DNA of 64,000 nucleotides from Apostichopus japonicus (Eukaryota; Echinodermata; Holothuroidea; Aspidochirotida; Stichopodidae): NCBI RefSeq assembly GCF_037975245.1, contig NC_092579.1, positions 19,924,678 to 19,988,677 of the forward strand, read 5' to 3'. Shown piece by piece: positions 56,405 to 64,000 of this stretch (position 1 is its first letter; each line of letters starts with the position of its first letter). The notes under the pieces were generated by a model. It saw only the letters and a program-made list of their open reading frames with translations, ran no database searches and was not told where the DNA came from. The position numbers and the translations under genes were made by a program.

Positions 56405-57470
56405 GAGTGGCACTGCCCGATGGTGGGAGGCCCGAGGGGTGGGACCTAATACCCGCCGGACCTCGCATCACCGCGCTACAAAACGCCGTCTCAGCCTGTA
56501 GAGAGTCCGAAAGGTAGCAGGTAACGAATGTTGTTGGCGTTCGCCAGGCTGCTGCCTTAAGAATGTCCTCCAATGGGACTCCCGCAAAAAGGGCTGTTGA
56601 GGCCGCTACTCCCCTGATGTCGTGGGCTCTCGGTGTAATTGTGCCGGTTGTAAACGGGCGGATGATCTCCGCCAGCCATCGGGAAATGGTGTCTTTGGAC
56701 GCCGCTGAATAAGGTGCTCTCGGTAAGATGAACAAGGTCGTGGTTGTTCCTCTAAGGTGTTGGGTCTTGTTTAGATACCATTTGAGAGCTCGGACTGGGC
56801 ACCACAGTCATTGAAGAGAGGGATTTTATTTCGGGGATAAAAATGTCCCCCGGCAGGAAGGATAGGACCTGGTTTTTGGCTAGGAAGGCCGGATCGGGGA
56901 CCATCCTTACCCCGTGGTTCTCGAACCTGATATGGTTCTGTTTGGTGGAGAGAGCGTGGAGACAGCTTCTTCTTCTTGCTGACGCCAGAGCGATCAGAAA
57001 CAGCGTTTTCTTTGTAAGAGATGCCAGCGAGGCTGAGGCCATGGGTTCGTACGGCGGTTTGGTGAGTGTTTGCAGCGCTGCTGATAAACTCCACGAGGGC
57101 GCGAGTCGCCTGATTCGGGGGCGCCTGTTCGCCATCCCCCTGATGAGCTGGGAGATGTCCCTGTTGCTGCCTGGGGTGGACCCATCTGCAAACCCACGAT
57201 GTATAACGGTAATTGCCGACCTGTAGTTCTTGATGGTCGACACTTGCTTGCCTTCCTCGAAGAGGGAGTGAAGGAAGTCTACCACCTGTGCCAAAGAGGT
57301 TTCGGATGGCAGTACCTGTCTGTTGTGGCACCATTCCCCGAACTTGCGTAGTCGGGAATCGTAAGTAGCAACGGTTGTTGCCCTCCTGGCGTCGGCCGCG
57401 ATCGCGGCAGCCGCTTCCGAAAAGCCCCTCTGTCGAAGGGAAGTCCTGACAACTTCCACGCAACTAGTTG
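56397..57470 (-). pseudogene. DIRS tyrosine recombinase, frameshifted
   Basis: Catalyses circle integration. The N-terminal core-binding part (TTVATYDSRLRKFGEWC, KQVSTIKNYRSAITVIHRG) and box I arginine (ASARRRSCLHALS) are in the frame open to 56752. The C-terminal part with H-x-x-R (AHDIRG), W (AAAWRTP) and the candidate nucleophile Y (FVTCYL) is in another frame ending at 56397. The switch lies near 56,790-56,810, where one frame shows CPVRALKWYLNKT. A single-base indel would explain it. The gene overlaps the end of the RT frame, as is usual in DIRS. Confidence 0.85.
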
Positions 57471-59369
57471 TAGCCCTTTGATGTCTGGGTGGATGAGGGT
57501 CCCCCGTCTTTGGGACAGCAGATGGGGCGTGTCCGGTAGGATCGCTGGGGTGTCCATTAGAAGTTGTAGGAGCTCCCCGAACCATGGTCTGCGGGGCCAG
57601 AAGGGGGCTATCAGTATGACTCTTCCTCTGGAGTGGCGGATCTTTCTCAGGACCTGGCCGATCATGCAGAGCGGCGGGAAGGCGTAAGCCTCCAGATTGT
57701 TCCATGGGAAGGACATGGCGTCGATGTGGTGCGCCCTGGGGTGGAATTGTCTGGAGCAAAAAATCTGGAGTTTGGTGTTCTCCGCCGTCGCAAACAGGTC
57801 CACCATTGGTTTGCCGAAGATTTCGAAGATCCTGTTGCATGTTTTCTGGGACAGTGCCCACTCGTTTGGGTCCATCTGTCCTCTGGATAGAGCATCGGCC
57901 ATCACATTTAGTTTTCCGGCGATGTGGGACGCTCGTAATGTCATTCCGGAGTCCTTGGCTTTCATCAGGACTTCCCAGGTCAGCTGGCATAACCTCTCGG
58001 AGTGAGTGCCCCCCTGCCTGTTTATGTACGCTACCACGGTGGTATTGTCCGTGAAGACGGTGGTTACTGTATTTTTCAGGTGTTCGTGGAACGACTCTAG
58101 GGCCCGTTTGACAGCCAACATCTCTAGTGAGTTGATGTGCCATGACTTTTCTGCTGTGGACCACGTCCCCCAGGCTGTCAAGTTCTTCCAGTGGGCTCCC
58201 CACCCTGTCAATGAGGCGTCCGTCGTGACCGATGTGTTTGGCAAACTGGTGGTGAAGGGGACCCCTTGGTCCCAATTGCCTGTGTCGTGCCACCATTGTA
58301 GATGGGGGGTGATGTCTTCCGATCGGCGGATCGGCGCTGTCTGGTCCAGGGTTAGCAGGTTGGCCGTTTTCCGCAGGTGGAGTTGCAGCGGACGCATGCG
58401 TAGTCTGCATAATGTCACCACGTCGACCAGGCTGGACATTAGCCCCAGGGCTCGGAGCCACGTTCCTGTGGGTGACTCTTGTGACGATATGATCTGGGCT
58501 GTGGCCGCTCTGACTGCCTCTATCCTTTGTTCTGAGGGACTGGCTATGCCTGTGGTGAGGTCTAGTCTGGCCCCCAGGAACTGGATCGTCTGAGTTGGTG
58601 TTAGCTGGGATTTTGTTTGATTGATTATCCAACCCAGTTCCTGAAGGGTCTGCACCGTTTTCTGTACGTTGTGTGCCGCGCTGGACTTCGACTCTCCTAC
58701 TATGAGCCAGTCGTCGAGGGAGGCGTACAGCGTTACTCCTTGTTTCCTGAGGTAGGCGATTACCGTTCCTGCCACTCTTGTGAAGACTCTTGGTGCCATA
58801 GACAGGCCGAACGGGAGTGACCTGAATGTAAATCTCCTTCCGGCGTATTGGAAGGCTAGGTACCGCTGGTGACGTGGATGTATTGGTATATGTAAGTAGG
58901 CGTCCTGTAGGTCTACGCTTGCCGCCCACATGCCCTTTCTGAGCAGGGGTAGGATTAAATTTAGGGTCTCCATACGGAAACGTTTTGGTTCTACGTAATT
59001 TTTGTTGAGGGGTTTTAGGTTCAAGATCGGGCGCCAAGACCCGTCCCGTTTTTGTGTTAGAAACAGGGAGGAGCGGAAGAGGGGTCCCGCCTCTCCCGAC
59101 ACCTCTACAATTGCCCGCTTTGCCAGCAAGGATGATACTTCCCCTTCTAGTGCTGCTTGTTGGACGGGGTCGGTGGGTATTGGAGTAGGTCTTCCCCCCT
59201 CCCCGGAGGGCGGGGCGGAGGTGAACTCTATCTTGTACCCTTGTGAGATCGTCTCCAATACCCACTTGTCCCCGCCCAAAATGTCCCATTGCTGGGTAAA
59301 AAGTGACAGTCTCCCCCCCACCTGCGGCGTTGCCGTGGTGAGGTGGGCACCCCTAGGGCCGGGCGGCAA
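57279..59369 (-). CDS. DIRS reverse transcriptase, RNase H and methyltransferase-like polyprotein
   Basis: An uninterrupted frame of up to 696 codons. Reverse transcriptase: DGSWRPILNLKPLNK, SVDLQDAYLHIPI, PFGLSMAPRVFT and the catalytic ASLDDWLIVG (DIRS-type L-D-D). RNase H: DASLTGWGAHW, SLEMLAVKRAL, FTDNTTVVAYINRQGG, MADALSRG. The C-terminal part (VDLFATAENTKLQIFCS, DAMSFPW, AYAFPP, RVILIAPFWPRRPW) matches the Dam-methyltransferase-like segment described for DIRS elements. The start codon is uncertain because its 5' end overlaps the Gag-like frame. The large opposite-strand frames here are shadows. Confidence 0.92.
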   Translation of the reverse strand: MPPGPRGAHLTTATPQVGGRLSLFTQQWDILGGDKWVLETISQGYKIEFTSAPPSGEGGRPTPIPTDPVQQAALEGEVSSLLAKRAIVEVSGEAGPLFRSSLFLTQKRDGSWRPILNLKPLNKNYVEPKRFRMETLNLILPLLRKGMWAASVDLQDAYLHIPIHPRHQRYLAFQYAGRRFTFRSLPFGLSMAPRVFTRVAGTVIAYLRKQGVTLYASLDDWLIVGESKSSAAHNVQKTVQTLQELGWIINQTKSQLTPTQTIQFLGARLDLTTGIASPSEQRIEAVRAATAQIISSQESPTGTWLRALGLMSSLVDVVTLCRLRMRPLQLHLRKTANLLTLDQTAPIRRSEDITPHLQWWHDTGNWDQGVPFTTSLPNTSVTTDASLTGWGAHWKNLTAWGTWSTAEKSWHINSLEMLAVKRALESFHEHLKNTVTTVFTDNTTVVAYINRQGGTHSERLCQLTWEVLMKAKDSGMTLRASHIAGKLNVMADALSRGQMDPNEWALSQKTCNRIFEIFGKPMVDLFATAENTKLQIFCSRQFHPRAHHIDAMSFPWNNLEAYAFPPLCMIGQVLRKIRHSRGRVILIAPFWPRRPWFGELLQLLMDTPAILPDTPHLLSQRRGTLIHPDIKGLQLVAWKLSGLPFDRGAFRKRLPRSRPTPGGQQPLLLTIPDYASSGNGATTDRYCHPKPLWHRW

Positions 59370-61577
59370 ATGGTGGTCTAGTGGAGGAGCGGTCGCCGTC
59401 CCGTCGGGTCGTCGCCGGGCTTCTGCCTGAGCCTCGTGTTCCCCACGGGCGAGGTGGTCGGCTAGTTGTTCCTCTTGATCTGCCCCGTGGGGTTCCTCTC
59501 ATGGGTGTCCTGAGGGACGTTCCTCTGCCTCCTCTGGTTGGTCTGGATTCTCTTAGGCGGTGCGGTCTTGACCTGAATCTCTCAGAGGAGCGGAATTCCG
59601 ATTTGGCTAATGTCTCTCTGCGTGAGACTTCCTCCTGGAGTTTTTGTTGGAAGCTACCAGCGAAGAGGTCGTCTCCCAAGGAGGGCAGGGCTGGCATTCT
59701 CTCCTTAGCTTCCACGGACGGCCAGCGGATGGAGGAGATGACGTTTTCCCTCCTGGCCTTGACTGAACGTATAGCGACTCTAGCAAACTGGTCGAAGGCC
59801 AGTCTCACAAGCGGTCCGAGGAGTAGTAAAAGTTGGCCTGCCTCATTTCTGGACACGTAGGTATCGTCCTGTGGAAGTTGTTGGTGATATCTCATCAGTA
59901 CCTCCGCGGTCAGCATGAGAACAGAAGTAAACTTCATTCCGGAGCGTGCGGCCAGGTCGACATCAACTAGGAGCTAGCTCTAGCTTCTTCTGGCTAGGAT
60001 TTTTGAAGATGTGTGAGGAGGAAGAGCCCTGCTCGGACCTTAGCTTTTCTCTAGCCTCCTGCGGTATGGTCGGGCATTTGAAAAGGGTTTTCCATGCTTC
60101 GTCTGGGACCCTGATGGCTCGTTCCGCTTTTGCCGGGAACGCGGTCCATCTCTTTTTGTCCGCGATAGCCTCGAACCTGTCATAACAGGAGGCGTCGACT
60201 GGGATGGTAGATTTCGGACGGGTAGAGGTCTCCCCTGTGGCTGTGAGTTTGGAAACTCGGGTCGGTTTAGTTGTCACTTCGGGAGTGTCTTCGAACCCAA
60301 GGTGTTTGCGGAAGATTTCTGCCACCCGCGTGGTTAGTTCCGGGGGTAAACTGCCTCCCGCCGTGGGAGCTTCCTCTTCCTCGAAGATGCCTGGGAACTC
60401 CTCTTCCAAAGGGTCGAACTCCGGGGGGACGTCAGAGTTGTCCTCCAGACCCGATAGATTTACGGAGGCTCTGCAGTCCAGAGTGTCCTCTCCGAGGGTG
60501 ACTGCCTCCGGTTCCAGGGGGGGTTCCGGGACCGTAGTGGTCGTTGTAGCCGCTTTTTGGCTCCCGGCTTCTGTTTCTGCCTCGGCTCTCTGTTGTTCTC
60601 TCTCGAGGAGCGGCTTTAGGAGACCTGTCAATTGGGCTAGCCACGAGGGCTCTTCCTCGTGACGCTGTTTGTGTGTTCGATACCTCCTCTTAGCCCTACG
60701 GTATCCGTCATCGGAGGAGTCGGAAGACTGGTCTGATGCTGGCGACCATCCCCTCCTGGTACCTCGTCTGGGGGATCGGGACCGTGATCGTGTGCGGTCC
60801 CGTCTGGCCGGATTGCATGAGGGATTCCTTCCTCTGCTCTCTCGGTCGGGGATCCCAGCTGGGGATCGTGATGGCTGTGGTTCTCGGTCCCCGCTCCGGG
60901 ACAGGCTCTGGTTGGACAGCGATCCTCCGGCCTCTGGCTCTCTGCTGTGCGCCCCGGAAGGAGCTCGGGTTGGGCTTGTCGGTGCCCGTGGCACCTGCCT
61001 CTCCGGCGGGTTATTTCTCTGCGACCCAGATTGGGAAGCCTTCTCGGTGCCGGCGAGGCCGGACTTTTTCTTGGGCACTTTTCTCTTGGCCGGAGCCTTG
61101 CCCTTGTCTTTGCCTTTCCCCTTGGTCATGACTGATCCGGACGTCGCCGGGACCGTGGGAGGCACTTTCTCTCTCTCTTTCTCTTTCTCTCTCTCCTTCT
61201 CTTTCTCTCTCTTTCCCTTTCTCTCCTTCTTCCTCGGCCCCTACTGGGCCCCTCTCCAACACCTCTCCTTCTTCTTCCTCTCCTAACTGTGCTCGGTCTC
61301 CCGTTGTTCGGGACCCACTGGGGTTGGGGAGCAGGTCGAGTTTATCCTGAAGTTTGCTTCTCTGGCCTGCTAGCCAGGTATCAATGTCTAGCCATTGGTT
61401 GGGGGTGAAGTTGATACACACTAGGCAGGGGTCCCTCCTCGTACACGTACGGCACTTGGGACAGAGATCGTGCTCATCCCAGGCCCTCCCTGGCCGGAAC
61501 ATAGAGCAGTGAACGCACTTCAACTGACTTCTGGACATGACTGAAAAACCCCGGTTAAGGAAGAAAAAATCTAACAA
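59353..61577 (-). pseudogene. DIRS Gag-like ORF1, broken by frameshifts
   Basis: Three consecutive frames make one ancestral reading. 61011-61577 begins with a cysteine cluster (CVHCSMF ... CPKCRTCTRRDPCLVC). After a GA-repeat tract coding Glu/Arg near 61,165-61,230, the reading continues in 59963-61165 (basic and Ser/Arg-rich, then an acidic part). A second shift near 59,965 leads to 59353-59937, which ends in an Arg/Gly-rich tail (RGGRGTSLRTPMRG). The GA tract is the likely source of the first shift. DIRS ORF1 proteins are thought to bind nucleic acid; the exact role is unknown. Confidence 0.7.
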
Positions 61578-62150
61578 AACGATAGGAGAGGGAAGCTAAA
61601 AGGGGGAGAGAAGCAATAAGATCTGTGGGAAAACACACTAGGCTTAACACCGTGCCTCGGCTAGAGGCCCGCGGCTTACAATGGTAACAGTTAGGCCTAA
61701 GCCGACCCACAAATGTCTAACTAACTAGCAAGTTAACGAAGGGCAGGGAGGAGAGAAGGCAATGAAATAACAAAAATAACGAATAATGAAGGCAGGAGAA
61801 TTAAAGTGAACAACAAAAAGTGAACAACTAAACAGTGGGTGAGGGAAAAACGTGATAGCGTGTGTAGCCTAAAAAGGCGGGAACTAGCGTAACTACGGTA
61901 AACAAATCGCAGAACTGCTACCCACGCGAGTATTCTGCACAGAAAAAACGGCGCGAGCGCCGCTAACAAAAACCAGCCCTAAAAAACCTCCCAAGAATAG
62001 GAAAAGGATACTTATCGGGCTGCAACGGTTAGAAATGCTTCAGCAAACAGTAGGTGGAAAAAATTTCCGATTCTAGGAACCAAAATTGGACAGAAATCGA
62101 TGGAATAATATCCGCTCGAAAATAACGATGTAGACGCTTTGGTTGGTAGA

Positions 62151-62290
62151 ATGAGAAGGATGGGCAGTGACCCGTGAAGCCGGGTCACAGAGGGTGCACA
62201 GTGTTAAAAGGTTACCAGGACATTCTAGGCGCGGTAGAATGAGGGTGCTAAGGTTGTGGCGAGACAGGTAAGCGAGGAGCGAAGTAAATA
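62151..62290. repeat. DIRS right terminus with inverted repeat
   Basis: Inverted repeat 62151-62273 pairs with 55553-55675; outer extension agcgaggagcgaagtaaata ends at 62290. The next bases (ttttattatc) are flanking DNA. Confidence 0.93.
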
Positions 62291-62312
62291 TTTTATTATC
62301 AGTCGCTGCTTA

Positions 62313-63015
62313 TACAGTTATATATGGAACGCGAAAAGGACCACAACATATGATGATGTTAATGATGATCTAATTTTATACGATCATGTACTGAAAACTT
62401 ACGATCATGTACTAGAAATACACGATCATGTACTAAAAATTTACGATCATGTACCAAACATATACGATCATGTACTAAAAGTATACGATCATGTTCTTAA
62501 CATATACCATCATGTACTACAAACGTACTATGTCCATCAAAACAAATACGATCATGTACTAATAATGTTATGTTTAAAAAAAGTGGTGTCTGCATACGCG
62601 TATGTATATTCATATGTGGCGTATGCATACGGGGATGAATATTCAATATAAAGTCATTAAGAACTATTAGGGGCGGGGCTTCGGTATCAACTTTGATATT
62701 CCTAGGGACACTTATATATGGATATTCATACGCATATTCAAACAACAATAATGGATATTCATACGCCACTTTTTTGTAACTTGCGCTTTTTCATCATCAT
62801 CACAAGTTTTCAGTACATGATTGTATATGTTTTGATGTACATCTTAGTTTTTAAGTACATCATCGTATATGTTTTGATGTTCATCTTAGTTTTATAGTAC
62901 ATCATCGTATATGTTTAGTACATGATCGTAAGTGTTTTAGTACATGAACGTATAAAATTAGATCATCATTAACATCATCATATGTTGTGGTCCTTTTTGC
63001 GTTCCTTAGTTATAG
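62313..63015. mobile_element. Foldback-type palindromic element with short tandem repeats
   Basis: The left arm (ggaacgcgaaaaggaccaca onward) is matched in inverse orientation by the right arm (ending ggtcctttttgcgttcctta). Both arms contain arrays of acgatcatgtact-type units (62,380-62,560 direct; 62,800-62,950 inverted). The centre near 62,590-62,770 has tattcatatg / catacgc inverted motifs. The left arm begins about 20 bp after the DIRS right end. Transposon family not determined. Confidence 0.75.
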
Positions 63016-63229
63016 TAGTTTATTTACACATAAACTAGACAGGGTGAGTCAAAAGTTACCACATGGAAACACATCCTGCTGCTTGAAAATGAATTTAAAG
63101 GGGGAATTTATGAGAGAATAAAAAGTTTTATAGAGTAAAAATTCCCATTTCGAAGTCCTAGATATTGTAACCTAGTCCACAGTACAAAAAATATATTAAA
63201 AATATATATTTATTTTCTTTGTATGTGCC
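63016..63229. other. Spacer, nothing recognised
   Basis: AT-rich sequence between the foldback element and the last MITE. Confidence 0.4.
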
Positions 63230-63861
63230 CAGGGGCGTAGCGAGCAGGGGGGTGTGGGGGGGTGTCACACCCCCCAATAATTTGGTCGCTGTCGACAAAT
63301 TTTGAGTCTGTCGGCAAAAGGAGAAAAGGTGAAGAGAGCGGAAGGGGAAGAAAGAAGGAAAGCTGAATAGAGAAAAGGAGAACGGGAGATTCTTCCGTGC
63401 CAAATTTGACTTAAAATATGCACCAGATTGCATCTAAGGACGTTTCAAAACTAAAAATTTTCCAAAGGGGAGGGGGACACCTCCTCCCCTTAGACCCCTC
63501 CCCCATTTCAGTCACCACTTCCAGATCTGTCGGCAAATCAAATTTGACTTAAAATATGCACCAGATTGCATCTAAGGACGTTTCAAAACTAAAAAATTTC
63601 CAAAGGGGAGGGGGACACCTCCTCCCCTTAGACCCCTCCCCCATTTCAGTCACCACTTCCAGATCCGTCGGCAAATCAAATTTGACTTAAAATATGCACC
63701 AGATTGCATCTAAGGACGTTTCAAAACTAAAAAATTGCCAAAGGGGAGGGGGACACCCCCTCCCCTTAGACCCCTCCCCCCATTTCAGTCACCACTTCCA
63801 GATCCGTCGGCAAATCAAATTCTCCACACCCCCCCAACAAAAAACCCTTCGCTATGCCCCT
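63230..63861. mobile_element. hAT-type MITE, 632 bp, with internal 139-bp triplication
   Basis: CAGGGGCGTAGCGAG ... CTTCGCTATGCCCCTG ends and a perfect 8-bp duplication, tatgtgcc (63222-63229 and 63862-63869). Inside, a unit of about 139 bp containing ttaaaatatgcaccagattg recurs three times (63,412, 63,550, 63,688). Its tail resembles the interior of the elements at 7.8 and 13.4 kb. Confidence 0.93.
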
Positions 63862-64000
63862 GTATGTGCCACATGAGTTTTCCTTAAAATTATGTTTTAA
63901 GTCAGATCTTTTTTACTTGTTTTTTATAATACTTGAAACATCGTTAAGTTATCACAGGATGCTGGCCAAGAAAATTATGCTTTGACCACCTGAAAATGCG
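63862..64000. other. Right edge, nothing recognised
   Basis: Short AT-rich flank after the target duplication of the last MITE. Confidence 0.4.

Larger units (their letters stand above)
55511..62290 (-). mobile_element. DIRS-type tyrosine-recombinase retrotransposon, structurally complete (6.8 kb)
   Basis: Inverted terminal repeats of 123 bp (55553-55675 and 62151-62273), with unique outer extensions. An internal complementary region (about 56,309-56,404) equals the complement of the right end joined to the left end. The overlap at the joint is AATA, found at both termini (55511-55514, 62287-62290) and as TATT at 56358-56361. This is the hallmark of DIRS elements, which replicate through a circular intermediate and insert without target duplication. 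Coding order on the minus strand: Gag-like, then overlapping RT-RNase H-methyltransferase-like and tyrosine recombinase frames. It lies in an intron of the GRB2-like gene in the same orientation. Confidence 0.95.

Noticed and set aside
58006-61286. Long plus-strand open frames opposite the DIRS genes
   Set aside because: They lie antisense to RT and Gag-like coding sequence, have no recognisable motifs and arise from the GC-rich codon use of the element.
62256-62651. 131-codon YDHVLK-repeat protein
   Set aside because: The frame spans the DIRS right end and the foldback repeat array, so it is a composite of two elements.

Overview
The window looks like nuclear DNA of a marine invertebrate, most likely a deuterostome and perhaps an echinoderm. 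The basis is GT-AG introns of 0.1-2.5 kb, an AT-rich background, many hAT-type MITEs, a tRNA-derived SINE, a DIRS retrotransposon and animal genes (ELAC2, a GRB2-like adaptor). The species cannot be fixed from sequence alone. Most genes had to be assembled by hand from short exons; the exon sets below were chosen by splice signals, reading phase and recalled protein families.

Layout. (1) 373 to about 8,670, minus strand: C-terminal exons of a gene I do not recognise, including a 15-nt phase-0 microexon. (2) 8.7-14 kb: LINE remnant, dispersed repeats and one hAT MITE. (3) 14,013-32,518, minus strand: a complete 24-exon ELAC2 (long-form tRNase Z). The exon lengths sum to 2,520 nt, an 839-residue protein with all zinc motifs; its introns hold minisatellites, a SINE, a TTAA-flanked MITE and duplicated splice sites. 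(4) 33.2-35.8 kb: nested hAT-type MITEs. (5) 36.5-44.2 kb: a large inverted duplication carrying two intact head-to-head genes. Each has four exons of identical length and encodes a 600-residue secreted protein with six Vps62/DUF946-like W-x-D repeats followed by an aerolysin-like beta-pore-forming domain. The copies diverge from a 540-bp palindromic, TATA-bearing shared promoter and carry different MITE insertions. This is the most striking system in the window. (6) 44.2-51.1 kb: no gene recognised; one hAT MITE and a 236-bp tandem array. (7) 51,148-53,196, minus strand: the last two exons of a GRB2/Drk-like SH3-SH2-SH3 adaptor; its 5' exons lie beyond the right edge. (8) 55,511-62,290, minus strand: a structurally complete DIRS element (Gag-like, RT-RNase H-methyltransferase-like, tyrosine recombinase) with inverted termini and an internal complementary region that matches the joined ends; its frames are broken. 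(9) 62.3-63.9 kb: a foldback element full of 'acgatcatgtact' repeats, then another hAT MITE.

ELAC2 would serve tRNA 3'-end maturation in nucleus and mitochondria, and GRB2 links receptor tyrosine kinases to Ras signalling. The paired secreted proteins would fit defence or venom-like membrane attack, which is inference. The genes do not appear to form one pathway. Mobile elements and small tandem duplications, several at splice sites, dominate the architecture.
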